A stretch of 40,633 nucleotides of DNA, from NCBI GenBank assembly GCA_019119435.1, contig DWWZ01000028.1:1-40633 (forward strand). Direction: 5' to 3'. The translations under genes and the position numbers were made by a program. Of the stretch, positions 17,055-24,427 are shown one piece after another; position 1 is the first letter of the stretch; each line of letters starts with the position of its first letter. The DNA is from Candidatus Butyricicoccus avicola. Its GTDB lineage: Bacteria; Bacillota; Clostridia; Oscillospirales; Butyricicoccaceae. Below the pieces are notes generated by a model. It worked only from the letters and a program-made list of their open reading frames with translations, did not search any database and was not told the DNA's origin.

Positions 17055-17821
17055 TTGGATGTCTCCTCCAGTCCTTCCATCTGGTTAATACGGCTGGCCA
17101 GATAGCCTGCGCCAAAGCCGTTATCGATATTGACCACGCTGCACCCGGAAGCGCAGGAATTGAGCATGGCCAACAGAGCGGATAGGCCGCCGAAGTTGGC
17201 CCCATATCCCACGCTCGTCGGGACGGCCACCACCGGGCAGTCCACCAGCCCGCCGATGACCGAGGCCAGCGCCCCTTCCATACCTGCCACCGCCACGACG
17301 CACCGCGCGTCCATCAGCTCGTCCAGCTTGGACAGCAGCCGGTGCAGCCCAGCCACGCCCACGTCGTACAGCCGCACAACGCGGTTGCCCATGACCTCCG
17401 CCGTCAATGCGGCCTCCTCGGCGACTGGCATATCACTCGTGCCGCCCGTGGCGACCACGATCTTGCCGCGCGCGGGACGCTCCCCTGGGAAGGCGATGCC
17501 CAACCGGGGCAGCGGATGATAGTCCAGCGGCACGGACGCCGCGACCGTCTCGGCTGCCTGTGCGTCCAACCGGGTGATAAGCACATTTCGGCAGCCGCGC
17601 GCGCCCATGGCCGCGGCGATGCCCGCGATCTGCTCCGGGGTCTTGCCCGCGCCGTAGATCACCTCGGCCGCGCCCTGGCGAATGCTGCGGTGAAAATCCA
17701 CCTTGGCATAGCCGAGATCCTCAAACGGCGACTGCTTGAGCTGCAAGAGCGCCTGTTCCGGCGTAGTTTCTCCCGCGGCCACGCCGCGCAGCAGGTTTAA
17801 AATATCATATTTATTGTCCAT
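17051..17821 (-). CDS. larB: Pyridinium-3,5-biscarboxylic acid mononucleotide synthase LarB
   Basis: 256 residues from the ATG at 17819-17821, which has a GAGGGAGG site eight bases upstream. An earlier ATG at 17839 overlaps the larE stop but would place that site inside the gene. LarB carboxylates and hydrolyses nicotinic acid adenine dinucleotide to start nickel-pincer synthesis. The C-terminal PurE-like domain is clear: VVATGGTSDMPVAEEAALTA followed by RLYDVGVAGLHRLL. VPTSVGYGANFGG is near the C terminus. It lies between larE and larC, in pathway context. Confidence 0.94.
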   Translation of the reverse strand: MDNKYDILNLLRGVAAGETTPEQALLQLKQSPFEDLGYAKVDFHRSIRQGAAEVIYGAGKTPEQIAGIAAAMGARGCRNVLITRLDAQAAETVAASVPLDYHPLPRLGIAFPGERPARGKIVVATGGTSDMPVAEEAALTAEVMGNRVVRLYDVGVAGLHRLLSKLDELMDARCVVAVAGMEGALASVIGGLVDCPVVAVPTSVGYGANFGGLSALLAMLNSCASGCSVVNIDNGFGAGYLASRINQMEGLEETSK

Positions 17822-17835
17822 GCCTCGTGCCTCCC

Positions 17836-18591
17836 TCATGTCGATGCCGGACGCGCCCGCAGGTCGAGCAGAACATCCGAAAAATCAGGCTGCAGCGCCT
17901 CCCAGATCGCGCCGCGCAGGGATACCGCGCGCGCCATCTGTTCCTCCGTCAGCTCGAGCCGCGCCGCCTGTCCCAGGATGCGCACGCGGAAATCAGAAAA
18001 TCCCAGCGCGGCCAGCGCGGCTTCCGCCCGCTCGACCTTTTGCAGCAGGCCGGGCACGATGGCCTGGCCGGTCGGAATCCGGGTGGCCAGGCAGGCGTAC
18101 GCAGGTTTATCCCAAGTGAACAGGCCGGCCTCCCGCGACCGGCGGCGCACCGCATCTTTGGTCAAGCCACAGATGCGCAGCGGCGAGCGCACGGCCAGCT
18201 CGCGCAGGGCGCGCATACCCGGCCGGTCGCCCGCGTCATCCGAAGCGTTGGTGCCATCCAGCAGGACGGTATAACCGTCGGCCCGGGCGCGCTGCCACAG
18301 CGCGGAAAACAGCGCTTTTTTGCAGTGGTAGCAGCGATCTGGCCCGTTCTCTGCCGCGCCGGGCACGGCCAGGATATCGACCGGGACCTCGGTCATCGGC
18401 ACGCCGAGCGCATCTGTCAGGCGCTTGGCGTCCTCCCTCTCAAATGCCGGCTGGAACGCCGTGCGGACATAGTAGGCGCGCACGGCACAGCCATAGGCCT
18501 TGGCCGCCCACAGCACGAACGCCGAGTCGGTGCCGCCGGAAAATGCCACAGCCGCCCTGGGGGTCTGCGCAAAAAACTCTTCTAACGTCAT
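17836..18591 (-). CDS. larE: ATP-dependent sacrificial sulfur transferase LarE
   Basis: 251 residues from the ATG at 18589-18591, with GGGAGGA upstream; the frame runs on to 18693 but across the attenuator. The PP-loop SGGTDS (18-23) adenylates the substrate carboxylates before sulfur insertion. Cys167 in KPAYACLATRIPTG lies where LarE proteins have the reactive Cys; in the L. plantarum enzyme that Cys donates its own sulfur. A second pair, Cys87 and Cys90 (RCYHCKKALF), is also present; I cannot tell whether this protein is a sacrificial or an Fe-S type LarE. It is the first gene of the lar-nik operon, under a MerR-type promoter and an attenuated leader. Confidence 0.92.
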   Translation of the reverse strand: MTLEEFFAQTPRAAVAFSGGTDSAFVLWAAKAYGCAVRAYYVRTAFQPAFEREDAKRLTDALGVPMTEVPVDILAVPGAAENGPDRCYHCKKALFSALWQRARADGYTVLLDGTNASDDAGDRPGMRALRELAVRSPLRICGLTKDAVRRRSREAGLFTWDKPAYACLATRIPTGQAIVPGLLQKVERAEAALAALGFSDFRVRILGQAARLELTEEQMARAVSLRGAIWEALQPDFSDVLLDLRARPAST

Positions 18592-18607
18592 CTCATTCCT
18601 CCCACAC

Positions 18608-18650
18608 AAAAAAAAGAAGGCATCCGCTCGTCTGTCAGCAGATACCTTCC
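18608..18650 (-). terminator. Attenuator terminator in the larE leader
   Basis: On the minus strand the arm at 18649-18637 pairs with 18628-18616 (13 bp, two G-U pairs) around an 8-nt loop and is followed by T8 at 18615-18608. It sits between the promoter and the larE binding site (GGGAGGA), with no gene between promoter and hairpin, so its role must be premature termination. Confidence 0.8.
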
Positions 18651-18653
18651 TGG

Positions 18654-18796
18654 TACCAATTGTCGCAAAACAGGCCGCAATGGGCCCAAACAAACTGTGT
18701 CACCGCGCGGGCTGTCTGCATTTCCGGACAAGCGCGGCTTCTGCCGCGTTCCCCGGCTTCCTGCCGGAGATTCCAGGAGGGACATCCCGCGTCTTC
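18654..18796 (-). promoter_or_regulatory. Structured larE leader: candidate riboswitch or protein-controlled attenuator
   Basis: The leader can form a closing stem of 18781-18773 with 18653-18645 (8 of 9 pairs). Its 3' strand shares 18649-18645 with the terminator arm, so the two are mutually exclusive. Inside are a 7-bp hairpin (18769-18763/18757-18751) and a perfect 6-bp hairpin (18748-18743/18738-18733) followed by further possible stems. This closing-stem/terminator logic is that of a riboswitch. I could not match it to the NiCo, cobalamin, TPP, SAM or T-box consensus I remember. Ligand unknown. Confidence 0.55.
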
Positions 18797-18802
18797 TGTT
18801 TT

Positions 18803-18833
18803 AGTATAACAGTTGGAGTGCACTCCATGTCAA
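18803..18833 (-). promoter_or_regulatory. MerR-type promoter and operator of the lar-nik operon
   Basis: Minus-strand TTGACA (18828-18833) and TATACT (18803-18808) are separated by 19 nt, too long for normal sigma-A use. The spacer contains a perfect 14-bp palindrome TGGAGTGCACTCCA (18814-18827). Long spacers with a central dyad are the hallmark of promoters activated by MerR-family regulators; the dyad resembles NmlR/AdhR-type sites. No MerR gene lies in the window. Confidence 0.75.
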
Positions 18834-18927
18834 GCGCCCGGCCGCATTTTTTTTGCGCAGCCCGCCCTCCGCGCCCGTAGGCCAGACGGCAAAGTGCCGC
18901 CTCCACGCGATACTTTTACCGCTTTTG

Positions 18928-18956
18928 TTGTCAAGCCGTGCGCTATCGGGTACAAT
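18928..18956 (+). promoter_or_regulatory. Promoter of the helicase gene
   Basis: TTGTCA (18928-18933), a 17-nt spacer and TACAAT (18951-18956). It is divergent from the lar-nik promoter. The 445 bp between larE and the helicase gene hold only these two promoters and the larE leader. Confidence 0.7.
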
Positions 18957-19036
18957 AGAATCAGATTCTCCAAATTTTGCCAAAATCCGCCACAGGACTG
19001 CCTGTGTGCGTTTGTCCCCGCTTCAGGAGGCCTGTT

Positions 19037-22000
19037 ATGCTGCAAAATCTGTTCAACTATTGGTATGATCTGGAATTTTTCAGTCCCTGCTGGCCGGTCG
19101 ACCCCTCCCGGGACATCGACCTGGCCGGGCATCCCCTGCCCTGGCCGCGCCCGGCCGACCAGGCAGTACGGTACAGTTACGACATCTATCTCGGCAAGGC
19201 CAAGGCCTGCCGCTTGGTATCCAAGCTGATGGACACGCTCGGCATGCGCGCAGAGGACCGCGCCCCAGAATACGACAACGCCCTTGTGTGCCTGTGTGCG
19301 CTTAAAGTGGACCAAGCGGGGCAGTATGTCGCGGGGTCCTTTGGGCTGTCCAGCTTTGCCTGGGCGATCTCCTGCCTCATGGCTGCGCACCGGCTGGATG
19401 CCCGGCTGGACCCGTCTGCACTGGAAAAGCTGCAAGCCCGCACAGACGAACAGCTCTGCGAGGCCTATGCCCTGCCCGGCAAGCCGCCTTTTTGCAAGGC
19501 TGACCTGATCCGGCTGTACCGCACCCTGCTCCGGCAGTTGGGCTTTGCGCCGGAAGTGTTTTTCGAGGCGCTCTGGGCGCGCCCCAAAAAGCAGCACGCC
19601 AATAAAGACGGCTCCTTCCCGCCGCTCGACCCGTCGACCGAACTCGTCCAGAGCTTTTACCTGCGCGACCTGGCCCGCATCCGGCAGGCGCCCGGCCCGC
19701 TGGTCGAGCAGTATGCCCTAGCCCTGCAATCGCCCTGTCCTACCCGTATCCAGATCGATTGTGACGTCCAACAAATGCAGCGCTGGCTGGATGCCGCCGC
19801 CTTCCCCCTCGGGTTGTGGCCAGCGGCACACAACCCCTGCCTGATGCAGCAGCCCGCCGTCAACCTCGCCATCGCTCCAGATGCGCCGCCGCTGTTTTCG
19901 GTCAATGGCCCGCCCGGCACCGGGAAGACCACGCTGCTCAAGGAGATCGTGGCTTCAAACGTCGTGCAGCGCGCCATACACATGGCCTCCTATGACAAGC
20001 CGGACGATGCATTCACCGCCGAGAAATTCCAGACACCGCCCGACCCTTATACCCAGAATTTTTACCGGCCCGACCCTGCGCTCACGGCCTATGGCATCCT
20101 GGTTGCCTCCAACAACAACGCGGCGGTCGAAAACATCTCGGTCGGCCTGCCCGAATCCATCTCCAAGGATCGCACCGGGCGTTTTTCCGGTGCCGATGCC
20201 GCAAACCCAGGCCCGACCTATTTTGCCGATCTGGCTTCAGCCCTGCTCGGCAAGCCCGCCTGGGGCCTCATCTCCGCCCGGCTGGGCAAGCGCAAAAATA
20301 TTGCCGATCTGCGGGAGCGGCTGTGGTGGGCTGGGGACGGCTTGACCCTCAAGGCCTACTACGAGCAAGAACTGCCCGACTGGCAGGCCGCCCGGCAGGC
20401 GTTCCGATCTGCACTGGACGCCGTGCAGCAGGCTCGGCAGGGCCTGGTCCAGGCGCAAGCTGACCTGCGCGCACAGCGGGACGCCGTGCACCGGCAGGCT
20501 GCCGCCCGGGCCGCCCTACAGCAGGCGCAGGACGCACAGGCTGCCGCACAGCGCGCATGGGAGGCCGGTAATCAGGCCCAGCAATCGCTCAAGCGCACAC
20601 TGGCCGCGCAGAACGGGGCCGCCGCACTGCTCAAAAACCAGCTTTCGTTCATAAAGCGCACCTTCCCCAAAAAATTTGCCAAGGATCCCCTGGTCGCAGG
20701 CTGGCTGGAAGCCCAGCAGACGGCCGACCAGACCGCGCTGCAGCTCAAAGACTGCGCGCGTACCCTGCCCGCGCTCGAACAAGCCCTCGCGCAGGCACGC
20801 GCGCGCACAGACCAGGCCGCGCAAGAGCGGGCGCAGGCTGACACGGCACGGGCGCAGGCTGGCCGCGCGCTGGCGGTCCACCGCGAAACCCTGGGTTCCC
20901 AGCTCCCCGGCCCTGCATTTTGGCAGGACATCACGTCCAACCAGGAGGCCCAGACGGCCTGTCCCTGGACTTATGCCGCATACGACCGCCTGCGGGAGGA
21001 ACTATTCTATCAGGCGCTCATGCTGCACAAGGCTTTCGTCCTGTCCAGCAACCGGGTCAAGCAGAACCTGATGCGGCTCTTTGCCCTCTGGGGCGGCAGG
21101 CTGGAACCCACTGACCGCAAGGCGGCTTATGGTGACCTGCTCAACACCCTCCTGCTCATTATCCCGGTTCTGTCCACCACCTTCGCCTCGGTGCAGACAT
21201 TCCTGGAAGATGTGCCGCCGGGTGCCCTCGGCCTTGTCATCATCGATGAGGCAGGACAGGCCACACCTCAGAGCGCGCTGGGCGCGCTCTGGCGCACCCG
21301 ACGCGCCGTCATCGTGGGCGACCCGCTCCAGGTTGAGCCCATCGTCACCGTCCCCAAGGAACTCATCCGCCGCTTTGCCGCCGAACATGCCATCCCGCCC
21401 GCCTATCAGCAGGCCGAGCTGTCGGTGCAGATCCTGGCCGACCAGTGCAACCCCTTTGGCGGCCTGCGGCAGATCGGTGGGGAACCGGTATGGCTCGGCT
21501 GCCCGCTGGTCGTACACCGGCGCTGTATGGATCCCATGTTCCGCATCGCCAATCAGGTTGCCTACAATGGCCGTATGTTCTCAAAAACGGTGCCACCAGC
21601 CCCCGCGCGCGCCTTCCTGCTGCCGCGCTCGGTCTGGTTCGATATCCGGGGCGCCGAGCACGGCGACCGCAATCACACAGTAGACGCCCAGATTCAGGCT
21701 GCCGCGCAGCTTTTCGTGCGCGCACTCGCCGTATACCACGGCCTGCCTGACCTGTACCTCATCACCCCCTTCACCTCGGTTGAGCAGTCACTGCGCGAGA
21801 CGCTGGACGCGCTGCTGCAAGCCCATCTGCCCGCGATGTCCCGCCGCGATATCAGCGGCTGGCTGGACACCCATTGCGGTACCATCCATACCTTCCAGGG
21901 CCGGGAGGCCAGTGAGGTGCTTCTGATCCTGGGCTGCGACGCAAACAGCGGCAAAAGCGCAGCCCTTTGGGTGGGGCAAAAGCCCAATATGATCAATGTC

Positions 22001-22129
22001 GCCGTTTCCCGCGCAAAATACCGCCTGGGTGTGATCGGCGACCTCGACCTATGGCGCCATGTCCCCTATGTGCAGACCGTATGCCGTACGCTGCCCGCAC
22101 AGGGACAAATCTTTGACGCCGTGGATTGA
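19037..22129 (+). CDS. Large superfamily 1 (Upf1/DNA2-like) helicase-family ATPase
   Basis: 1030 residues from the ATG at 19037, six bases after AGGAGG; an upstream in-frame ATG at 18977 lacks a site. Walker A is GPPGTGKT (291-298), Walker B is DEAGQ (737-741) and motif III is VGDPLQVEP. Motif V lies in TIHTFQGREASEV and motif VI in NVAVSRAKYR (987-996). This is the Upf1/DNA2/NAM7 branch of SF1B. Between roughly residues 460 and 640 it has an Ala/Gln/Arg-rich heptad-like insertion, probably coiled coil. The first 280 residues match no domain I recognise. The role could be DNA repair, RNA processing or phage defence; nothing adjacent decides between them. Confidence 0.85.
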   Translation: MLQNLFNYWYDLEFFSPCWPVDPSRDIDLAGHPLPWPRPADQAVRYSYDIYLGKAKACRLVSKLMDTLGMRAEDRAPEYDNALVCLCALKVDQAGQYVAGSFGLSSFAWAISCLMAAHRLDARLDPSALEKLQARTDEQLCEAYALPGKPPFCKADLIRLYRTLLRQLGFAPEVFFEALWARPKKQHANKDGSFPPLDPSTELVQSFYLRDLARIRQAPGPLVEQYALALQSPCPTRIQIDCDVQQMQRWLDAAAFPLGLWPAAHNPCLMQQPAVNLAIAPDAPPLFSVNGPPGTGKTTLLKEIVASNVVQRAIHMASYDKPDDAFTAEKFQTPPDPYTQNFYRPDPALTAYGILVASNNNAAVENISVGLPESISKDRTGRFSGADAANPGPTYFADLASALLGKPAWGLISARLGKRKNIADLRERLWWAGDGLTLKAYYEQELPDWQAARQAFRSALDAVQQARQGLVQAQADLRAQRDAVHRQAAARAALQQAQDAQAAAQRAWEAGNQAQQSLKRTLAAQNGAAALLKNQLSFIKRTFPKKFAKDPLVAGWLEAQQTADQTALQLKDCARTLPALEQALAQARARTDQAAQERAQADTARAQAGRALAVHRETLGSQLPGPAFWQDITSNQEAQTACPWTYAAYDRLREELFYQALMLHKAFVLSSNRVKQNLMRLFALWGGRLEPTDRKAAYGDLLNTLLLIIPVLSTTFASVQTFLEDVPPGALGLVIIDEAGQATPQSALGALWRTRRAVIVGDPLQVEPIVTVPKELIRRFAAEHAIPPAYQQAELSVQILADQCNPFGGLRQIGGEPVWLGCPLVVHRRCMDPMFRIANQVAYNGRMFSKTVPPAPARAFLLPRSVWFDIRGAEHGDRNHTVDAQIQAAAQLFVRALAVYHGLPDLYLITPFTSVEQSLRETLDALLQAHLPAMSRRDISGWLDTHCGTIHTFQGREASEVLLILGCDANSGKSAALWVGQKPNMINVAVSRAKYRLGVIGDLDLWRHVPYVQTVCRTLPAQGQIFDAVD

Positions 22130-22155
22130 CGCCGTTCCCACACCGATGTTATGAT
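22126..22155 (+). promoter_or_regulatory. Promoter of the rhodanese gene
   Basis: TTGACG (22126-22131), an 18-nt spacer and TATGAT (22150-22155) with an upstream TGT (extended -10). The -35 box overlaps the helicase stop codon, so the rhodanese gene has its own promoter despite the close spacing. Confidence 0.65.
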
Positions 22156-22203
22156 ACCCTTGTTGTATGTCTTATCGCCCCCGATAGAAAGGATGTTTTT
22201 CCC

Positions 22204-22527
22204 ATGGGCATGTTTATGCAAACCTTTCACACCATCACCCCCGAGGATGCAAAGAAGCTGATGGACGAGAAGCCCGTGACGATCTTGGATGTGCGCGAGC
22301 CGTCAGAGTTCGCCTCCGGCCATATCCCCGGCGCGCGCAACCTGCCGGTCGGTTCGGTCCGGCGGGAGGCTGCGCAGGCCCTGCCCGACTTAGATGCTAC
22401 CATCCTGGTCTACTGCCTGACCGGCGCGCGTTCCGCAACCGCCTGCTCGATCCTGACCGAGCTTGGCTATACCGCCGTATACGACTTCGGCGGCATCGCA
22501 CTCTGGCCTTATGAGATCGAGGACTGA
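22204..22527 (+). CDS. Rhodanese-like domain protein (single domain)
   Basis: 107 residues from the ATG at 22204, about 10 nt after AAAGGA; an earlier in-frame ATG at 22126 would overlap the helicase and the promoter. Single rhodanese domain with VTILDVREPSEFASGHIPGA and the active-site loop CLTGAR beginning at Cys71. These proteins carry sulfur as a persulfide on that Cys for sulfur transfer or cyanide/thiosulfate metabolism. No signal peptide, so cytoplasmic. The partner is unknown; LarE next door also handles sulfur but is on another transcript. Confidence 0.9.
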   Translation: MGMFMQTFHTITPEDAKKLMDEKPVTILDVREPSEFASGHIPGARNLPVGSVRREAAQALPDLDATILVYCLTGARSATACSILTELGYTAVYDFGGIALWPYEIED

Positions 22528-22570
22528 CGGCGCTGTCCGCGCAGCAAAGACAATCTCAGGTTTTTTCCAC

Positions 22571-22612
22571 AAAATACGGCAAAAACAGACAGTTTTTGCC
22601 GTATTTTTAACT
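22571..22612 (+). terminator. Terminator after the rhodanese gene
   Basis: A 16-bp perfect stem (22571-22586/22592-22607) with a 5-nt loop; the distal arm runs into TTTTT. A/T-rich but long. Confidence 0.8.
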
Positions 22613-22693
22613 TTTCCGAAAAACCATTTTATAATAGTAATAGACAAAATTGCTAAAATGTTTCCGGTTTTCTTGCGCTCCCGCAAAATAACA

Positions 22694-22722
22694 TTGATTT
22701 AAGCCTGAAAAAGTGTTAAAAT
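22694..22722 (+). promoter_or_regulatory. Putative promoter of the pepD gene
   Basis: TTGATT (22694-22699), a 17-nt spacer and TAAAAT (22717-22722). The -10 lies inside the first of three imperfect GTTAAAATTG repeats (22715, 22739, 22770), which could be operator half-sites. Confidence 0.55.
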
Positions 22723-22800
22723 TGTCCCATCGTACAGAGTTAAAATTGGCCGCACAGCGGCTATATTTCGTAAAAATTGTTGACAAAGGGATGGTTTTTT

Positions 22801-24255
22801 ATGACTTACAAGATCACCGGCTATCAGCCCGAGCGGCTATTCCACTTTTTTGAGGAGATCAGCGCAATCCCGCGCGGCTCGTCCAACGAAAAGGGGATCA
22901 GCGACTATCTCGTGGAATTTGCCAAGGCGCGCGGCCTCTGGTGCCATCAGGACGAACTCTATAACGTCGTCATCAAAAAACCTGCCAGCGCAGGCGCCGA
23001 GGACAAGCCCGCCGTCATGCTGCAGGGCCATCTGGATATGGTCTGTGAAAAGCTGGCCGGCGTCGCGCATGATTTTGAGAAGGACGGCATTGACCTGATC
23101 GTGCAGGACGGTGTAGTCACCGCAAACGGCACCACGCTCGGCGGCGACAACGGTGCGGCCGTCGCGCTCATGATGACCGTCCTGGATGACGACTCGCTCA
23201 CCCATCCGGCGCTCGAGTGCGTCTTTACCACCCAGGAGGAGACCGGCCTGACCGGCGCATCCGGTCTGGACAAGTCGCTCATCTCGGCGCGCACGATGAT
23301 CAACCTGGATTCCGAGGAGGAAGGCATCGCTACCGTCAGCTGCGCGGGCGGCATGCGTTTCACCATGACCCGCCCGGTGACCCGCCGCAGTGTTTCGGGC
23401 AAGCTGCTGCGCGTCTCGGTTGCCGGCCTGTTGGGCGGCCATTCGGGCACCGATATCGATAAGGAACGCCAAAACGGCATCATCCTGCTGGCCCGCCTGG
23501 TCAACCGTGTGCTGCACAGCACCCAGGCGCAGCTTGCCCTGTTCCAGGGTGGCTCCAAGGACAATGCCATCCCGCGCGAGGTGGAGGCCGTTCTGGTATG
23601 CTCCCCGGCCGAGATCGAAAAGGCAGAGTCCATCGCGCGCAGCCTGGCCGCAGATTTTGCCGACGAGCTGCTGCCGTTTGAGCCTGATTTCACCTGCGCA
23701 GTCTCGGTCAGCGACGGTACGGCTGAGGTCGTATCCGAGGCCGATGCCCGCGCGTTCATCAGCGCCATCTGCCTGGCCCCCAACGGCGTCCGCCGCCGCA
23801 ACATCAAGCAGGACGGCTTTGTCGTGACCTCGCTCAATCTGGGCGTCGCCCGCCTGGGCGATACCGACGCCGTGCTCGTGTTTGCGCCGCGCTCGTCGGT
23901 GGCTTCGCTGCAGGAGGACACCAAGGACCGCCTGTACCTCTTGGCTGAAACCTTTGGCTTTGACTGCGCTATCTCGGGCGCATACCCCGGCTGGAGCTTT
24001 GCCGAGCATTCGCCCATCCGCGACACCTTCGTGGCCAGCTATCACGACCTGTTCGGCACCGAGCTCAAAATCGAGGCGCTGCACGCAGGCCTTGAGTGCG
24101 GCCTGTTCTCGGATGCGCTGCCCGGCCTGGACGCCATCGCGGTCGGCCCGACCATCCGCGGCTGCCATACGCCGGACGAATATCTGCCGCTCGACTCCTT
24201 CGCGCGCTTCTACACGCTGCTGACCGACGTGCTGGCCCGTCTGGCAAAGCGCTAA
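22801..24255 (+). CDS. pepD: Aminoacyl-histidine dipeptidase PepD (M20 family metallopeptidase)
   Basis: 484 residues from the ATG at 22801, ten bases after AAAGGG; the eight-codon extension upstream has no site of its own. Two-zinc M20 features: His77 and Asp79 in GHLDM, Asp116 in GGDNGAA, catalytic and bridging Glu146-Glu147 in TQEETGL, and the lid segment GGHSGTDID. The C terminus HAGLECGLF and GCHTPDEYLPL complete the site. The enzyme splits Xaa-His and other dipeptides in the cytoplasm. The next gene encodes an oligopeptide transporter, so peptide uptake and breakdown are neighbours, though they probably have separate promoters. Confidence 0.93.
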   Translation: MTYKITGYQPERLFHFFEEISAIPRGSSNEKGISDYLVEFAKARGLWCHQDELYNVVIKKPASAGAEDKPAVMLQGHLDMVCEKLAGVAHDFEKDGIDLIVQDGVVTANGTTLGGDNGAAVALMMTVLDDDSLTHPALECVFTTQEETGLTGASGLDKSLISARTMINLDSEEEGIATVSCAGGMRFTMTRPVTRRSVSGKLLRVSVAGLLGGHSGTDIDKERQNGIILLARLVNRVLHSTQAQLALFQGGSKDNAIPREVEAVLVCSPAEIEKAESIARSLAADFADELLPFEPDFTCAVSVSDGTAEVVSEADARAFISAICLAPNGVRRRNIKQDGFVVTSLNLGVARLGDTDAVLVFAPRSSVASLQEDTKDRLYLLAETFGFDCAISGAYPGWSFAEHSPIRDTFVASYHDLFGTELKIEALHAGLECGLFSDALPGLDAIAVGPTIRGCHTPDEYLPLDSFARFYTLLTDVLARLAKR

Positions 24256-24343
24256 AAAACGGCCCCCATCGGCAGGCTGTTCTGCCGGATTGCATAAATT
24301 TCCATTCCTGTCATTAAAAAATCTTTCCTTTTGCTGACAGGGA

Positions 24344-24352
24344 TGGTATAAT
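24344..24352 (+). promoter_or_regulatory. Extended -10 promoter element of the OPT operon
   Basis: TGG followed by TATAAT (24347-24352); the region 17 nt upstream (TTTCCT) is a poor -35. A weak hairpin after pepD near 24270-24290 lacks a U-tract, so read-through from pepD is possible. Confidence 0.5.
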
Positions 24353-24427
24353 GGCGAAGTTCGTCAAACATTTGCTGCTTTCTCAGAGCATCGCACAAAA
24401 AGAGGAATTAGAAAGGAAAACGCATTC

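Noticed and set aside
15870-17105. 411-codon open frame opposite larC
   Set aside because: Antisense to larC, whose motifs and overlaps with both neighbours are clear.
18651-18657. TGGTACC in the larE leader, resembling the T-box core
   Set aside because: The surrounding antiterminator helices and the Stem I elements of a T-box cannot be drawn, and the downstream genes are not amino acid related.
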